Source: an uncultured Desulfovibrio sp.
Lineage (GTDB): Bacteria > Desulfobacterota > Desulfovibrionia > Desulfovibrionales > Desulfovibrionaceae
Assembly: GCA_949291675.1 (NCBI GenBank)
Contig: CASEWR010000108.1
Coordinates: 1 to 53,395 of the forward strand
DNA: 53,395 nucleotides
Direction: 5' to 3'
Shown: piece by piece, positions 32,251 to 39,843 of the stretch
Layout: the number at the start of each line of letters is the position of its first letter
Position numbering within the stretch: the stretch's first letter is position 1
The notes under the pieces: model-generated
Database searches by the model: none
What the model saw: only the letters and a program-made list of their open reading frames with translations
What the model was told of the DNA's origin: nothing
Program-made: the position numbers and the translations under genes

Positions 32251-33101
32251 TCACGAACTATGTCAAGACAAAGGTCAGCCTTGTTCAGCGTATAGAGATG
32301 GATACCAGGCGCACCACCTATGAGCAGACGCGAGATGAGATCCACTGTGAAATCCATGCATATGCGAGCTACGTCACCATTGCTGTTCCTGTCTGCCTCT
32401 TCAAGCTCAAGAAAGAGTCTCCCCGGGATAGATGCCCCACACAGGGAAAGCACACGCTTGAGCGAGGCAAAGCTTTGTATGGGCATGACACCGGGAATGA
32501 CAGGACAGTTGCACCCGTGCTGGCGCAGCCAGTCAACAAGTTCAAAATATTCGCGCACATCAAAGAAAAGCTGGGTTAGAACAAAGTCTGCTCCACACTC
32601 TATCTTGCGCAAGGTGTAGCCACGGTCGTCGCTGTAGGTGGATGATTCCGGATGCGGGCAGGGATAGCCTGCCACGCCTATTCCCATCTGGGGAGCCTGG
32701 AGTCGAACATAGCGCACAAGGTCCGCTGCGTGCTGAAAGGGTCCGGTCCAGCTCCAGGGAGTATCCTTGGGCGGATCTCCGCGCAAGGCAAGAATATTGC
32801 AAACACCTGCATTCTGAAGTTGGTCAAGATACTTGGCAAGCCCCTGTACCTTTGCATTCACACAAGTCAAATGACTCATGACGCATAGATTCATGGAAGC
32901 AAGCTGACGCACTATGGCGAGCGTCTTGTCCTGCTTGCCGCCACCTGCTCCATAGGTCACTGAAGCAAAGAGCGGATTGATTTCCTGCAGCCTGTCTACT
33001 GCATGATAAAAATCCTTCATTGCCTCATCATTTGCAGGCGGGAAAAATTCCAGGGAAACAAAGGGTCTTTTGTTGTTCTTCAAAAGCTCGATGATGCGCA
33101 T
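32229..33101 (-). CDS. metF: Methylenetetrahydrofolate reductase
   Basis: MetF reduces 5,10-methylene- to 5-methyltetrahydrofolate using FAD, supplying methyl groups for methionine and, in anaerobes, C1 metabolism. The 290-aa TIM-barrel shows FVSLEFFPPANDEA near the start with the catalytic Glu, FASVTYGAGGG, SHLTCVNA, NILALRGDPP, GVAGYPCPHPES and DFVLTQLFFDVREYFELV, then PVIPGVMPI. Length is that of the short, MetV-independent bacterial type. It ends beside the FlgM-like gene and starts in a 235-base divergent region. Confidence 0.95.
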   Translation of the reverse strand: MRIIELLKNNKRPFVSLEFFPPANDEAMKDFYHAVDRLQEINPLFASVTYGAGGGKQDKTLAIVRQLASMNLCVMSHLTCVNAKVQGLAKYLDQLQNAGVCNILALRGDPPKDTPWSWTGPFQHAADLVRYVRLQAPQMGIGVAGYPCPHPESSTYSDDRGYTLRKIECGADFVLTQLFFDVREYFELVDWLRQHGCNCPVIPGVMPIQSFASLKRVLSLCGASIPGRLFLELEEADRNSNGDVARICMDFTVDLISRLLIGGAPGIHLYTLNKADLCLDIVRECGLGKK

Positions 33102-33336
33102 TCAATGTTCTCCTTCACAAAAACTCTCCGGGGCTTTCCCTGCACACGTCAGGACAGTCCCCGAGGAGGCGCTGGCGGCAGGGCATACAGCCACGAGACC
33201 CGCCAGACTTCATTGCAGGTTGAGAATGCCCCGGTAAAGGTCGGATAGGCAAGCAAAAAATTGCCCCCCTTTTGCCCCTTCACACCCTTTGGGAAAACCT
33301 TGCAAAAGCAGAATATTACCTCTAGTCTGCAAATCC

Positions 33337-34284
33337 ATGAGCGCGGTATTTGTCATAATTCGCACGCTGGCTGTGGTCCTGGTGCTGCTTTTCTTCCACT
33401 GTCCCGTCCCGCTTGCTGCAGGTACGGAACAGACAACTGCGCAATCGCTGGATGTGATCCCACCTTCCCTGTCGTCTTCCGAAGGACAGGCTGTGAAAGA
33501 AAACGAAGCGGTTGCCTGGCTTGAGCTGGAAAAGGGGCTCGACTACGCAGAGCTGGTCACACCCGGATTCTCCCTGGTAGCTGTGCGCATCAATCCTGAA
33601 TACTTTGATTTTGTGCTCTGCTCGGCTGGCAGGGACAAAGAAGGTGCTCGCACCCTGCGTGAGTGGAGTGAAAAATACAACCTGTCCGTTGTCATCAATG
33701 CCAGCATGTACCTGCCAGATGGACTAACCAGCACCGGATACATGCGCAGCGGCGACTACATCAACAACAAGCGCATTGTGCAGCGCTTTGGGGCCTTTTT
33801 TGCCGCCCAGCCCGATGATCCGGATCTTCCCAGAGCCACAATTCTGGAGCGTGACACGGACATCTGGCGCGAGTTGCTCTCCCACTATAGCGTTGTCATT
33901 CAAAACTACCGCATCATCAGTTCCGGACGTCGCATCCTCTGGTCACCAGGTGGCCCATTGTACTCCATCTCAGCAGTTGCAACAGACGGCACTGGGAATA
34001 TCCTCTTCCTGCACAGCAGAGAACCCGTGGAAGCTTACAGTTTCGCCCAGCATCTCCTGCACCTTCCCCTGGATATTCGTACTGTGATGTATGTGGAGGG
34101 AGGAGGACAGGCCGGACTTCTTGTCCGCTCGCAAAAGCTTGAAAGGGAACATCAGGGACGCAATGCCGTGGATTTCCTTGTCTCGGGGAACAGAACAGTG
34201 CTTTTGCCAAATGTCATAGGAGCGAAACCCATTGCCAGAGAGAATACTAGGGACAACCTGAACGGTCTATCCCGTTTCCAGTAG
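33337..34284 (+). CDS. Exported phosphodiester-glycosidase (NAGPA) domain protein
   Basis: This is a 315-aa protein with an N-terminal signal or anchor segment (VIIRTLAVVLVLLFFHCPV, ~6-24). The main part (~60-310) fits the NAGPA/DUF2233 phosphodiester-glycosidase family: VVINASMYLPDGLTSTGYMRSGD, GAFFAAQPDDPDLPRATILE, ISAVATDGTGNILFLHSR and the C-terminal VMYVEGGGQAGLLV, where the family has its conserved DGG-like acidic site (here EGGG). Such proteins act on sugar phosphodiesters in envelope polymers. The start is not supported by a clear ribosome-binding site; a TTG at 33289 is another option. It appears to stand alone. Confidence 0.8.
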   Translation: MSAVFVIIRTLAVVLVLLFFHCPVPLAAGTEQTTAQSLDVIPPSLSSSEGQAVKENEAVAWLELEKGLDYAELVTPGFSLVAVRINPEYFDFVLCSAGRDKEGARTLREWSEKYNLSVVINASMYLPDGLTSTGYMRSGDYINNKRIVQRFGAFFAAQPDDPDLPRATILERDTDIWRELLSHYSVVIQNYRIISSGRRILWSPGGPLYSISAVATDGTGNILFLHSREPVEAYSFAQHLLHLPLDIRTVMYVEGGGQAGLLVRSQKLEREHQGRNAVDFLVSGNRTVLLPNVIGAKPIARENTRDNLNGLSRFQ

Positions 34285-34572
34285 ATTGGACAAAAAATTT
34301 CTGCAAATTTCATCCCGGTTGTCCACAATTGGATATATGCTTTTTTTCCTTTGTTTTCAGTATATTGCAAAAACACATTCCCCTGTTTTTGCTGACAGGG
34401 GGCATGAAGTTAGCGCTGATCGGCAGCGAAAATGAAATTTTTACCTCTTGCCTTAATAAGAAATAATCTCATATTCTTTCCTGCAGGCATTGCCTGACAG
34501 TACATGTCACCCAGCCGGTCCCCCCTAGCCGGGACTTTCAACCCTTTAGCCAACCATTAAGACGGAGCGAAC
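34285..34572 (+). promoter_or_regulatory. Leader region of the desulfoferrodoxin gene
   Basis: This 288-base AT-rich stretch should carry the promoter of the oxygen-defence genes. The best candidate is TTGCCT followed after 18 bases by TATTCT near 34448-34477, a moderate match. I see no clear PerR-type or Fur-type palindrome. The ribosome-binding site GACGGAGC lies just before the ATG. Confidence 0.4.
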
Positions 34573-34953
34573 ATGCCAGCCAAACTGGATATCTACAAAT
34601 GCGAGAAATGCGGCACAATTGTGGAAGTGATGGAGCCCGGCACCTGTGCTCCCTCCTGTTGTGGCTCTGCCATGACCCACATGAAGGAAGGATCTACGGA
34701 CGGCGCACTGGAAAAGCACGTCCCCGTGATCTCCAAGGTGGACGGCGGCTACAAGGTCGTCGTTGGCTCTGTAGCCCATCCCATGCTTGAAAACCACTAC
34801 ATCCAGTGGATTGAACTTGTGGCAGGCAACGAAAGCCTGACTCATTTCCTCAAGCCCGGTGACGCACCTGAAGCCGTCTTCAAGACTGACGCCGAAAAGG
34901 TTGTTGCCCGCGCATACTGCAATCTGCACGGACACTGGAAGGCCGAAAACTAG
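34573..34953 (+). CDS. dfx: Desulfoferrodoxin (superoxide reductase)
   Basis: This enzyme reduces superoxide to hydrogen peroxide without making O2, a protection typical of sulfate reducers. The 126-aa protein has both iron sites: the desulforedoxin-like centre I with Cys10, Cys13, Cys29 and Cys30 ([15 protein letters not shown]), and the catalytic Fe(His)4Cys centre II with Glu47, His49, the His in [14 protein letters not shown] and the C-terminal YCNLHGHW. It is therefore a 2Fe superoxide reductase rather than a neelaredoxin. Rubredoxin, its electron donor, is encoded 146 bases downstream, followed by roo, the same order as rbo-rub-roo in Desulfovibrio vulgaris. The gene is also called rbo. 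Confidence 0.97.
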   Translation: MPAKLDIYKCEKCGTIVEVMEPGTCAPSCCGSAMTHMKEGSTDGALEKHVPVISKVDGGYKVVVGSVAHPMLENHYIQWIELVAGNESLTHFLKPGDAPEAVFKTDAEKVVARAYCNLHGHWKAEN

Positions 34954-35099
34954 GCCGGACACCCTTGGCCGATACATGTCCCGGGAAGGAGACAGTTTCC
35001 TTCTCTCCCTTTCTGCTCAACCCTCAAACCTGCCGAAACAGCCTTCTCTGCAACAAACAGATGCACGCCTGTTCACAGGCAAATTCAGGAGTAGATGAC

Positions 35100-35240
35100 A
35101 TGAACAAATACGAATGCGATGTCTGCGGATACGTCTATGATCCCGCCGAACACGACGGTGTTGCCTTCGAAGATCTTCCCGATGATTGGGTCTGCCCCAT
35201 CTGTGGCGTAGGCAAGGATTCCTTCTCCAAGCAGGACTAG
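35100..35240 (+). CDS. rub: Rubredoxin, short type
   Basis: Rubredoxin is a one-iron electron carrier that reduces superoxide reductase and Roo. At 46 aa this one is of the short form: Cys6-x2-Cys9 and Cys32-x2-Cys35, with only 22 residues between the pairs instead of the usual 29. This loop deletion and the sequence [20 protein letters not shown] match the D. desulfuricans short rubredoxin. AGGAG lies 9 bases before the ATG. A terminator follows, so roo is probably transcribed separately or by read-through. Confidence 0.96.
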   Translation: MNKYECDVCGYVYDPAEHDGVAFEDLPDDWVCPICGVGKDSFSKQD

Positions 35241-35255
35241 ACTTGTTTGATACAC

Positions 35256-35287
35256 GCCCGCCAAAGTCCTCTTTGGTGGGCTTTTTC
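35256..35287 (+). terminator. Intrinsic terminator after rubredoxin
   Basis: GCCCGCCAAAG (35256-35266) pairs with CTTTGGTGGGC (35271-35281, one G-T pair) over a TCCT loop, followed by TTTTTCTTT. Confidence 0.92.
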
Positions 35288-35321
35288 TTTCGACTCTTCA
35301 TCCAGAGTCATCGTATGAGAA

Positions 35322-35340
35322 TTCTCCAAATTCTGGAGAA
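35322..35340 (+). promoter_or_regulatory. Inverted repeat upstream of roo
   Basis: TTCTCCA-AATTC-TGGAGAA is a perfect 7-bp dyad with a 5-base centre, about 225 bases before roo in the 278-base leader after the rubredoxin terminator. No T-run follows, so an operator is more likely than a terminator. The rest of the leader is AT-rich (TGTATATTAGG near 35455 could be a -10 region). Confidence 0.5.
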
Positions 35341-35565
35341 GACACCTTCTTGGTGTTTGTGTTTTCTGGCAAAGGTTACGGCTTGTGTAAACACCCAACA
35401 GCCAATTCATTGTACTGCATACAGAAGACAATAGCTGATCACAGCTTCAGATTCTGTATATTAGGTTGCATTCTTAAAAAATTTCTCTCAGGGAGGTTAG
35501 CGCCAGGTATTGCCCCGGCACAGGGACACATTCCCTATTTCAGGAAAAGGCGCCCAAAAATCTTT

Positions 35566-36771
35566 ATGAACGCACTCGAAATTGCAAAGGATACCTACTG
35601 GGTCGGCGTCGTCGACTACGATCACCACGATTTTCACGGCTATTCCCGCAGTCCTGAAGGCACAACCTACAACGCCTACCTCATCAAAGACGAAAAGAAC
35701 TGCCTGATTGATACAGTGCCGGCAGGCATGGACAAAACCCTGCTCTGCCGCATGGCTCATGTGCTCGAGCCCCAGAAGGTTGACTACATTGTCTGCAACC
35801 ACATGGAACTGGATCATGAAGGTGCTCTGGCCGAAATCGTCGCAGCCTGCAAGCCCGAAAAGATTTTCTGCTCTGCCATGGCACTGAAGTCCATGGCCGG
35901 CTACTACGGCAACCAGATGAAGGACTGGCCCGTGCAGGCTGTAAAGAGCGGAGAGACCATCAGCCTGGGCAAGCATACCCTGGTCTTCCAGGAAACCCGC
36001 ATGCTGCACTGGCCCGACAGCATGGTTACCTACTGCCCCGAAAGCAAGATTCTCTTCTCCCAAGACGCCTTTGGCCAGAACATCGCCTCTTCCGAAAGAT
36101 TCACAGACGAAATCGATCACGGTGATCTCGTTCACAGGGTCAAGGAATACTATTTCAACATTGTCCTTCCCTATTCCCAGTACGTTCTCAAGGCCCTTCC
36201 CGTCCTGGGTCAGCTGGACATCGAAATTATCGCTCCCGACCACGGATTGCTCTGGCGCGGAGACAAGGTCCAGGAGGCTGTCAATCTCTACAGGGAAATG
36301 GCAGAGCAAAAGCCCCGCAAGCGCGCTGTGGTCATTTATGACACCATGTGGTCCTCTACCCAGCGCCTGGCATATGCCGTAGCCAGTGGTCTGGAGGAAA
36401 ACGGTGTCCCAGTCAATCTTCTTTCCGTGAAGAAAAACCACCACAGCGCCGTTATGACCGCTCTGGCCGATGCAAGCGCCCTGGCTGTGGGCTCTCCCAC
36501 ACACAACAACGGCGTTCTGCCTCTTGTCATGAGCACTCTGACCTATATCAAGGGCTTGCGTCCGAAAATCCTTGTGGGCGGAGCCTTCGGTTCCTACGGC
36601 TGGTCTGGCGAATCCCCGAAGATCCTGCAGCAGTACCTGCAGGATATGGGTATCGAGATGCCTGCAGAGGCTGTTCGTGCCCAGTGGCGCCCCAATCATG
36701 ACGATCTTGCCAAGGCGCACCAGCTTGGCAAGAGCATGGCCGAGGCCCTGAAGGCCAAGTGTCAGGACTAG
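35566..36771 (+). CDS. roo: Rubredoxin:oxygen oxidoreductase (flavodiiron protein)
   Basis: Roo reduces O2 to water (and can reduce NO) with electrons from rubredoxin. From ATG 35566 it has 401 aa, almost exactly the D. gigas enzyme length. The metallo-beta-lactamase-like domain holds the diiron ligands His79, Glu81, Asp83 and His84 (NHMELDHEG, identical numbering to D. gigas), with further ligands in LHWPDSM, FSQDAFG and APDHG. The C-terminal flavodoxin domain (~255-395) starts VVIYDTMWSSTQ, with GSPTHNNGVLPL and GGAFGSYGWSGES. An in-frame extension upstream lies in AT-rich leader and is not supported. Confidence 0.97.
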   Translation: MNALEIAKDTYWVGVVDYDHHDFHGYSRSPEGTTYNAYLIKDEKNCLIDTVPAGMDKTLLCRMAHVLEPQKVDYIVCNHMELDHEGALAEIVAACKPEKIFCSAMALKSMAGYYGNQMKDWPVQAVKSGETISLGKHTLVFQETRMLHWPDSMVTYCPESKILFSQDAFGQNIASSERFTDEIDHGDLVHRVKEYYFNIVLPYSQYVLKALPVLGQLDIEIIAPDHGLLWRGDKVQEAVNLYREMAEQKPRKRAVVIYDTMWSSTQRLAYAVASGLEENGVPVNLLSVKKNHHSAVMTALADASALAVGSPTHNNGVLPLVMSTLTYIKGLRPKILVGGAFGSYGWSGESPKILQQYLQDMGIEMPAEAVRAQWRPNHDDLAKAHQLGKSMAEALKAKCQD

Positions 36772-36787
36772 TTTTTCCTTCCTGTAC

Positions 36788-36815
36788 GGGCGGCAGTCAT
36801 GCCGCCCTTTTTTTT
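36788..36815 (+). terminator. Intrinsic terminator after roo
   Basis: GGGCGGCA-GTCA-TGCCGCCC followed by eight T. The converging larC gene ends only 20 bases further on. Confidence 0.93.
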
Positions 36816-36834
36816 GTGCAGAGTGAAGGAAAAA

Positions 36835-37812
36835 TCATCCCTTTTCCATACGTACCCTGGCAAAGCGAAAGGCTGGCGCCCCCAGGCCGGCAGCACATGC
36901 CCTGTCGCGTATGTCGTCGCACTCTGGTCTGGAATACCATTGCCCGTCAATGACATACTCCTTGGTTCTGACGGGAGTTCCATCTGCAAGCTGTCCTTCG
37001 CCGCTCCTTCTGTCCACAACCAAGCGGCGCAAAATCTGTTCCCGAAAGCCCAGGGTATGGGTATGGCGCAACAGGAGCGAGCGCACGGCAGTTCTGTCTT
37101 TGATGTGGCACATAATGCGCAATAGCCCCATCGGTCTGTTTTTCTTTCCTATTCCCGAAAGCCAGAGGACGTCCAGAACCCGCTTGTCATTGGAAAGAGT
37201 CTCTATGACCAGGCCGGCTTCCTCTCCAGTCAGATGGTCGATATGGCTTTCCATTTGCACAATCTCTTCCCAACAGCCCTCTGCCTCGATAAGCAAGATC
37301 AATGACAAAGGGCGCCCCTCCCTGCCGGATACGCTTGCTGTCAGCAAGGGCTCTCCGCCAATTTCTCGGGACTGACGGACTGACAGGGCCTTGAAAAGCA
37401 GTGCACAGGCAAGGCTTACACCAGTTGTGCTGCTTGGTGTTCCGGAAAACCCAGCAAGAAGCTCGCGTTTTGTGGCAAGTTCCTCGTCTCTGGTATTCTC
37501 CTCCTGAATTGGCAGGGGAAGTGTTCCTGTCAGAATGGAAGTTACCCCCAATCTGGAAAGAATCCTGCAGATGCGCAAAAGGCCGAGCGCCTGTTCGCGT
37601 TCGTACACCTTGAGAATTCCCATGCTGTCGGCAAGTTTTGTAATTGCCGAAACCATTTGCAGAACAGGCCCGTCAAAAGCCAAATCCTTTTTTCCTCCTG
37701 CCAGATCCTCTATCCGGCAGGCGTCCTCGAGCATCTGTTTCAACGCTTGGCCAAGTATTTTCGTATTGATGCCGTATCTTGCATCAATGTAGAGAATTCG
37801 CTTCTTGCCCAT
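36835..37812 (-). CDS. Short, divergent LarC (DUF111) family protein
   Basis: LarC completes the nickel-pincer cofactor of lactate racemase-type enzymes, inserting nickel. This 325-aa protein starts after GGGAGGG at ATG 37812 and begins KKRILYIDARYGINTKILG, which aligns with the LarC start but has lost the usual GISGDM sequence. The His-rich stretch and the EVGAVDS segment of normal LarC are also missing, so it is about 75-100 residues short. The C-terminal part is better kept: ESHIDHLTGEEAG, VLDVLWLSGIGKKNRPMGLLRIMC and RHTHTLGFREQILRRLVVDR. No larA, larB or larE is in the window. It may be a functional variant or a degenerate paralogue. Confidence 0.75.
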   Translation of the reverse strand: MGKKRILYIDARYGINTKILGQALKQMLEDACRIEDLAGGKKDLAFDGPVLQMVSAITKLADSMGILKVYEREQALGLLRICRILSRLGVTSILTGTLPLPIQEENTRDEELATKRELLAGFSGTPSSTTGVSLACALLFKALSVRQSREIGGEPLLTASVSGREGRPLSLILLIEAEGCWEEIVQMESHIDHLTGEEAGLVIETLSNDKRVLDVLWLSGIGKKNRPMGLLRIMCHIKDRTAVRSLLLRHTHTLGFREQILRRLVVDRRSGEGQLADGTPVRTKEYVIDGQWYSRPECDDIRDRACAAGLGAPAFRFARVRMEKG

Positions 37813-38373
37813 GGAAACCCTCCCTTCTTCAGACAGGTTCTCATGCTGAGCAATTTGCGCCCGCATTGCAAGAAAAACTCGTGATGAACGCGCGAAAATC
37901 ACACTTTCCATCAGCCGGCCTTTGGAAAGCCGCAGTACACAGAAGCGGATGTGAAGCCTTTTTTCCAAACCCAAATTCGATTCGGGCATTGCCATTTCGG
38001 GAAAAGTATGCTCATATCAATTCTTGCCTGAAACACCGTACAATTTGTCGCTGCAATCAGGCTCTGCCTAGTCATCTGTATTTGCAGAAAAATTTATCAA
38101 TATCCGTGGCAGTGTTCCCTGACAAGGCCGGGGATGGAGATCAGGCAGAACGTTCAGGTCGGCTTACTGCTCTTCAATCGAACAGTGTCCTCAACAGTGC
38201 GCTACAGGTTTTTCCAAAAAACCGACAGCCTGCTTTGGGCACTTTTGATTGACATTTATAGCAATTTTAAGCTGTTGCTCTCTTGTTCCATCTCGCAGCG
38301 CGTTTGCTTCAAACGTGCATGGAGCCAGATGGACAAGCGAGCTGTGCAGACACCTTGTTTGAAGGAGAAGCAA
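37813..38373. other. Long divergent intergenic region between larC and the CBS-ACT gene
   Basis: These 561 bases hold no gene I can support. AT-rich patches lie at 38080-38105 and 38245-38275, the latter with a perfect TTGACA (38249-38254), though without a good -10 at normal spacing. A small inverted repeat GGTTTTT-CC-AAAAAACC lies near 38208. Frames open through here are extensions of the flanking genes without ribosome-binding sites. Confidence 0.5.
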
Positions 38374-39042
38374 ATGCTCATATCTCCCTGGATGACCACT
38401 GAAGCCATCAGTGTCCAGCCTGACACATCCCTTTCCAGATGTCAGAAGCTCATGAAGGAGCACGGCGTCCGTCGTCTTCCTGTAGTCGATGACAGCAATC
38501 GTGTTATTGGCATTATCTCCGACCGTGATGTCAAAAGTGCTTCCCCTTCCAAGGCAACATCGCTTGAAGTGCACGAAATTCAGTACCTTCTTGCAGAAGT
38601 GAAGGCCAAGGATATCATGACGTCCAACCCCATCTGCGTGAAAAGCAACGAGAGCATCTCCAAGGTCGCCCTCATTATGCTTGACAAGAAGATTGGGGGC
38701 ATGCCCGTAGTGGATGATGACAATCACCTGCTTGGCATCATTACCGATCAGGATGTCTTCAGGGTACTTGTAACCATTGGCGGCGCCCGCGATCCTGGCA
38801 TAGAGCTTACAGTAGAGACAAGCCAGGAACCTGGTTCCCTTGCCCGCGTCTTTGACATAGTCCGCAAGAACAAGGGGCGCATCGTCTCGGTCATGACAGC
38901 CTACCTTGCCAACGGCAACCGCCACGTGTTCATTCGTCTGCGTCCCTTTGAGGACGAGTCCGCCAGCGCTTCCCTGAAGGAAGCTTTGGAAACACAGACA
39001 AACCTGCTTGAATGGACAATATGTTCCGGGATGGCAGACTAG
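38374..39042 (+). CDS. CBS-pair and ACT domain protein (AcuB-like)
   Basis: This 222-aa cytoplasmic protein has two CBS motifs (~1-60: MLISPWMTTEAISVQPDTSL and RRLPVVDDSNRVIGIISDRD; ~75-135: AKDIMTSNPICVKSNESI and GGMPVVDDDNHLLGIITDQD) and a C-terminal ACT-like domain (~145-215: LTVETSQEPGSLARVFDIVR). CBS pairs bind adenine nucleotides and ACT domains bind small ligands such as amino acids, so a regulatory sensor is likely. AAGGAG lies 8 bases before the ATG. The target is unknown; dsrC follows after 250 bases. Confidence 0.88.
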   Translation: MLISPWMTTEAISVQPDTSLSRCQKLMKEHGVRRLPVVDDSNRVIGIISDRDVKSASPSKATSLEVHEIQYLLAEVKAKDIMTSNPICVKSNESISKVALIMLDKKIGGMPVVDDDNHLLGIITDQDVFRVLVTIGGARDPGIELTVETSQEPGSLARVFDIVRKNKGRIVSVMTAYLANGNRHVFIRLRPFEDESASASLKEALETQTNLLEWTICSGMAD

Positions 39043-39173
39043 GGCTAAAACTTTTCCATTCTTTGCCCTTGCCATACGCTTGCCTTTGTGGCAATGTCTG
39101 CTGAAGAAAATTTCCGGGGTATTGTGTTCTTGTCAACATGCCCCGTTTCAAGGCAGTAATGCTCAAACTGCTT

Positions 39174-39201
39174 GTGCAAATCCTTAGAATTTGCACTTTT
39201 T
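39174..39201 (+). promoter_or_regulatory. Inverted repeat with T-run in the dsrC leader
   Basis: GTGCAAAT-CCTTAGA-ATTTGCAC is a perfect 8-bp stem at 39174-39196 followed by TTTTT. It lies about 95 bases before dsrC. It may terminate transcription from the CBS-ACT gene, attenuate dsrC, or act as an operator. Confidence 0.6.
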
Positions 39202-39294
39202 GAGAGCTGAAATCAATTGCTTGTCGGAGTCGTTCCGACTGGTGCAACCCAGGATCAAGGATCCTGCTTTTCATGAAGTCCAAGGAGGACACGC

Positions 39295-39612
39295 ATGGCT
39301 GAAGTTCAATTCCAAGGCAAAACATTCGAAGTTGATGAGGACGGCTTCCTTCTCCACTTCGAGGACTGGTGCCCGGAATGGCTCGAATATGTGAAAGAGT
39401 CTGAAGGCATCAAAGAGATCACCGCCGATCATCAGAAAATCCTCGACTTCCTGCAGGATTACTACAAGAAGAACGGTATCGCACCCATGGTCCGTATTCT
39501 CTCCAAGAATACTGGCTACAAGCTGAAGGAAGTTTACGAGCTCTTTCCTTCCGGCCCCGGCAAGGGCGCCTGCAAAATGGCAGGCCTTCCCAAGCCCACT
39601 GGCTGTGTGTAG
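39295..39612 (+). CDS. dsrC: DsrC, sulfur carrier of dissimilatory sulfite reduction
   Basis: DsrC accepts the sulfite-derived sulfur from DsrAB as a trisulfide and passes electrons from DsrMKJOP, so it is central to energy conservation in sulfate reducers. The 105-aa protein starts MAEVQFQGKTFEVDEDGFLL and shows the helical core ITADHQKILDFLQDYYKKNG. The C-terminal arm carries both functional cysteines, Cys93 (GACKMAG) and Cys104 (PTGCV) with the family's 10-residue spacing; the related TusE has only the last one. AAGGAGG lies upstream. As in many such genomes it stands apart from dsrAB. Two hairpins follow. Confidence 0.97.
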   Translation: MAEVQFQGKTFEVDEDGFLLHFEDWCPEWLEYVKESEGIKEITADHQKILDFLQDYYKKNGIAPMVRILSKNTGYKLKEVYELFPSGPGKGACKMAGLPKPTGCV

Positions 39613-39631
39613 GATTCAGCCCTTATTTTTT

Positions 39632-39690
39632 GACGGGGCTTTGCCCCGTCATATCAATGCAAAAAGCCCCCTTCTGGGGCTTTTTGCTTT
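39632..39690 (+). terminator. Two hairpins with T-run after dsrC
   Basis: GACGGGGC-TTT-GCCCCGTC at 39632-39650 lacks a T-run. The second, AAAAAGCCCC-CTTCT-GGGGCTTTTT at 39661-39685, is a standard terminator. Double hairpins are common after highly expressed genes, where they protect the mRNA end. Confidence 0.9.
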
Positions 39691-39843
39691 TCTGGCACTC
39701 CTGTGCTAAACGCGTACGGAAAATTATTGGGATGAGCATTGTTGCGCATTCCCCGAGTCCGCAAAAACCAGATACGAAAACAAAAAAGGGAGGGGCGCAT
39801 CCTCTCCTGCTTGTCCGCAGGGAACTTGAGCGCCAATTTTGGG

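Noticed and set aside
32690..32715. A GTCGAAC-like string resembling a tRNA T-loop
   Set aside because: It lies inside metF on the coding strand and no cloverleaf can be drawn around it.
35350..35565. N-terminal extension of roo from an upstream in-frame start
   Set aside because: The diiron ligand numbering matches D. gigas exactly from 35566, and the upstream part is AT-rich leader with no ribosome-binding site.
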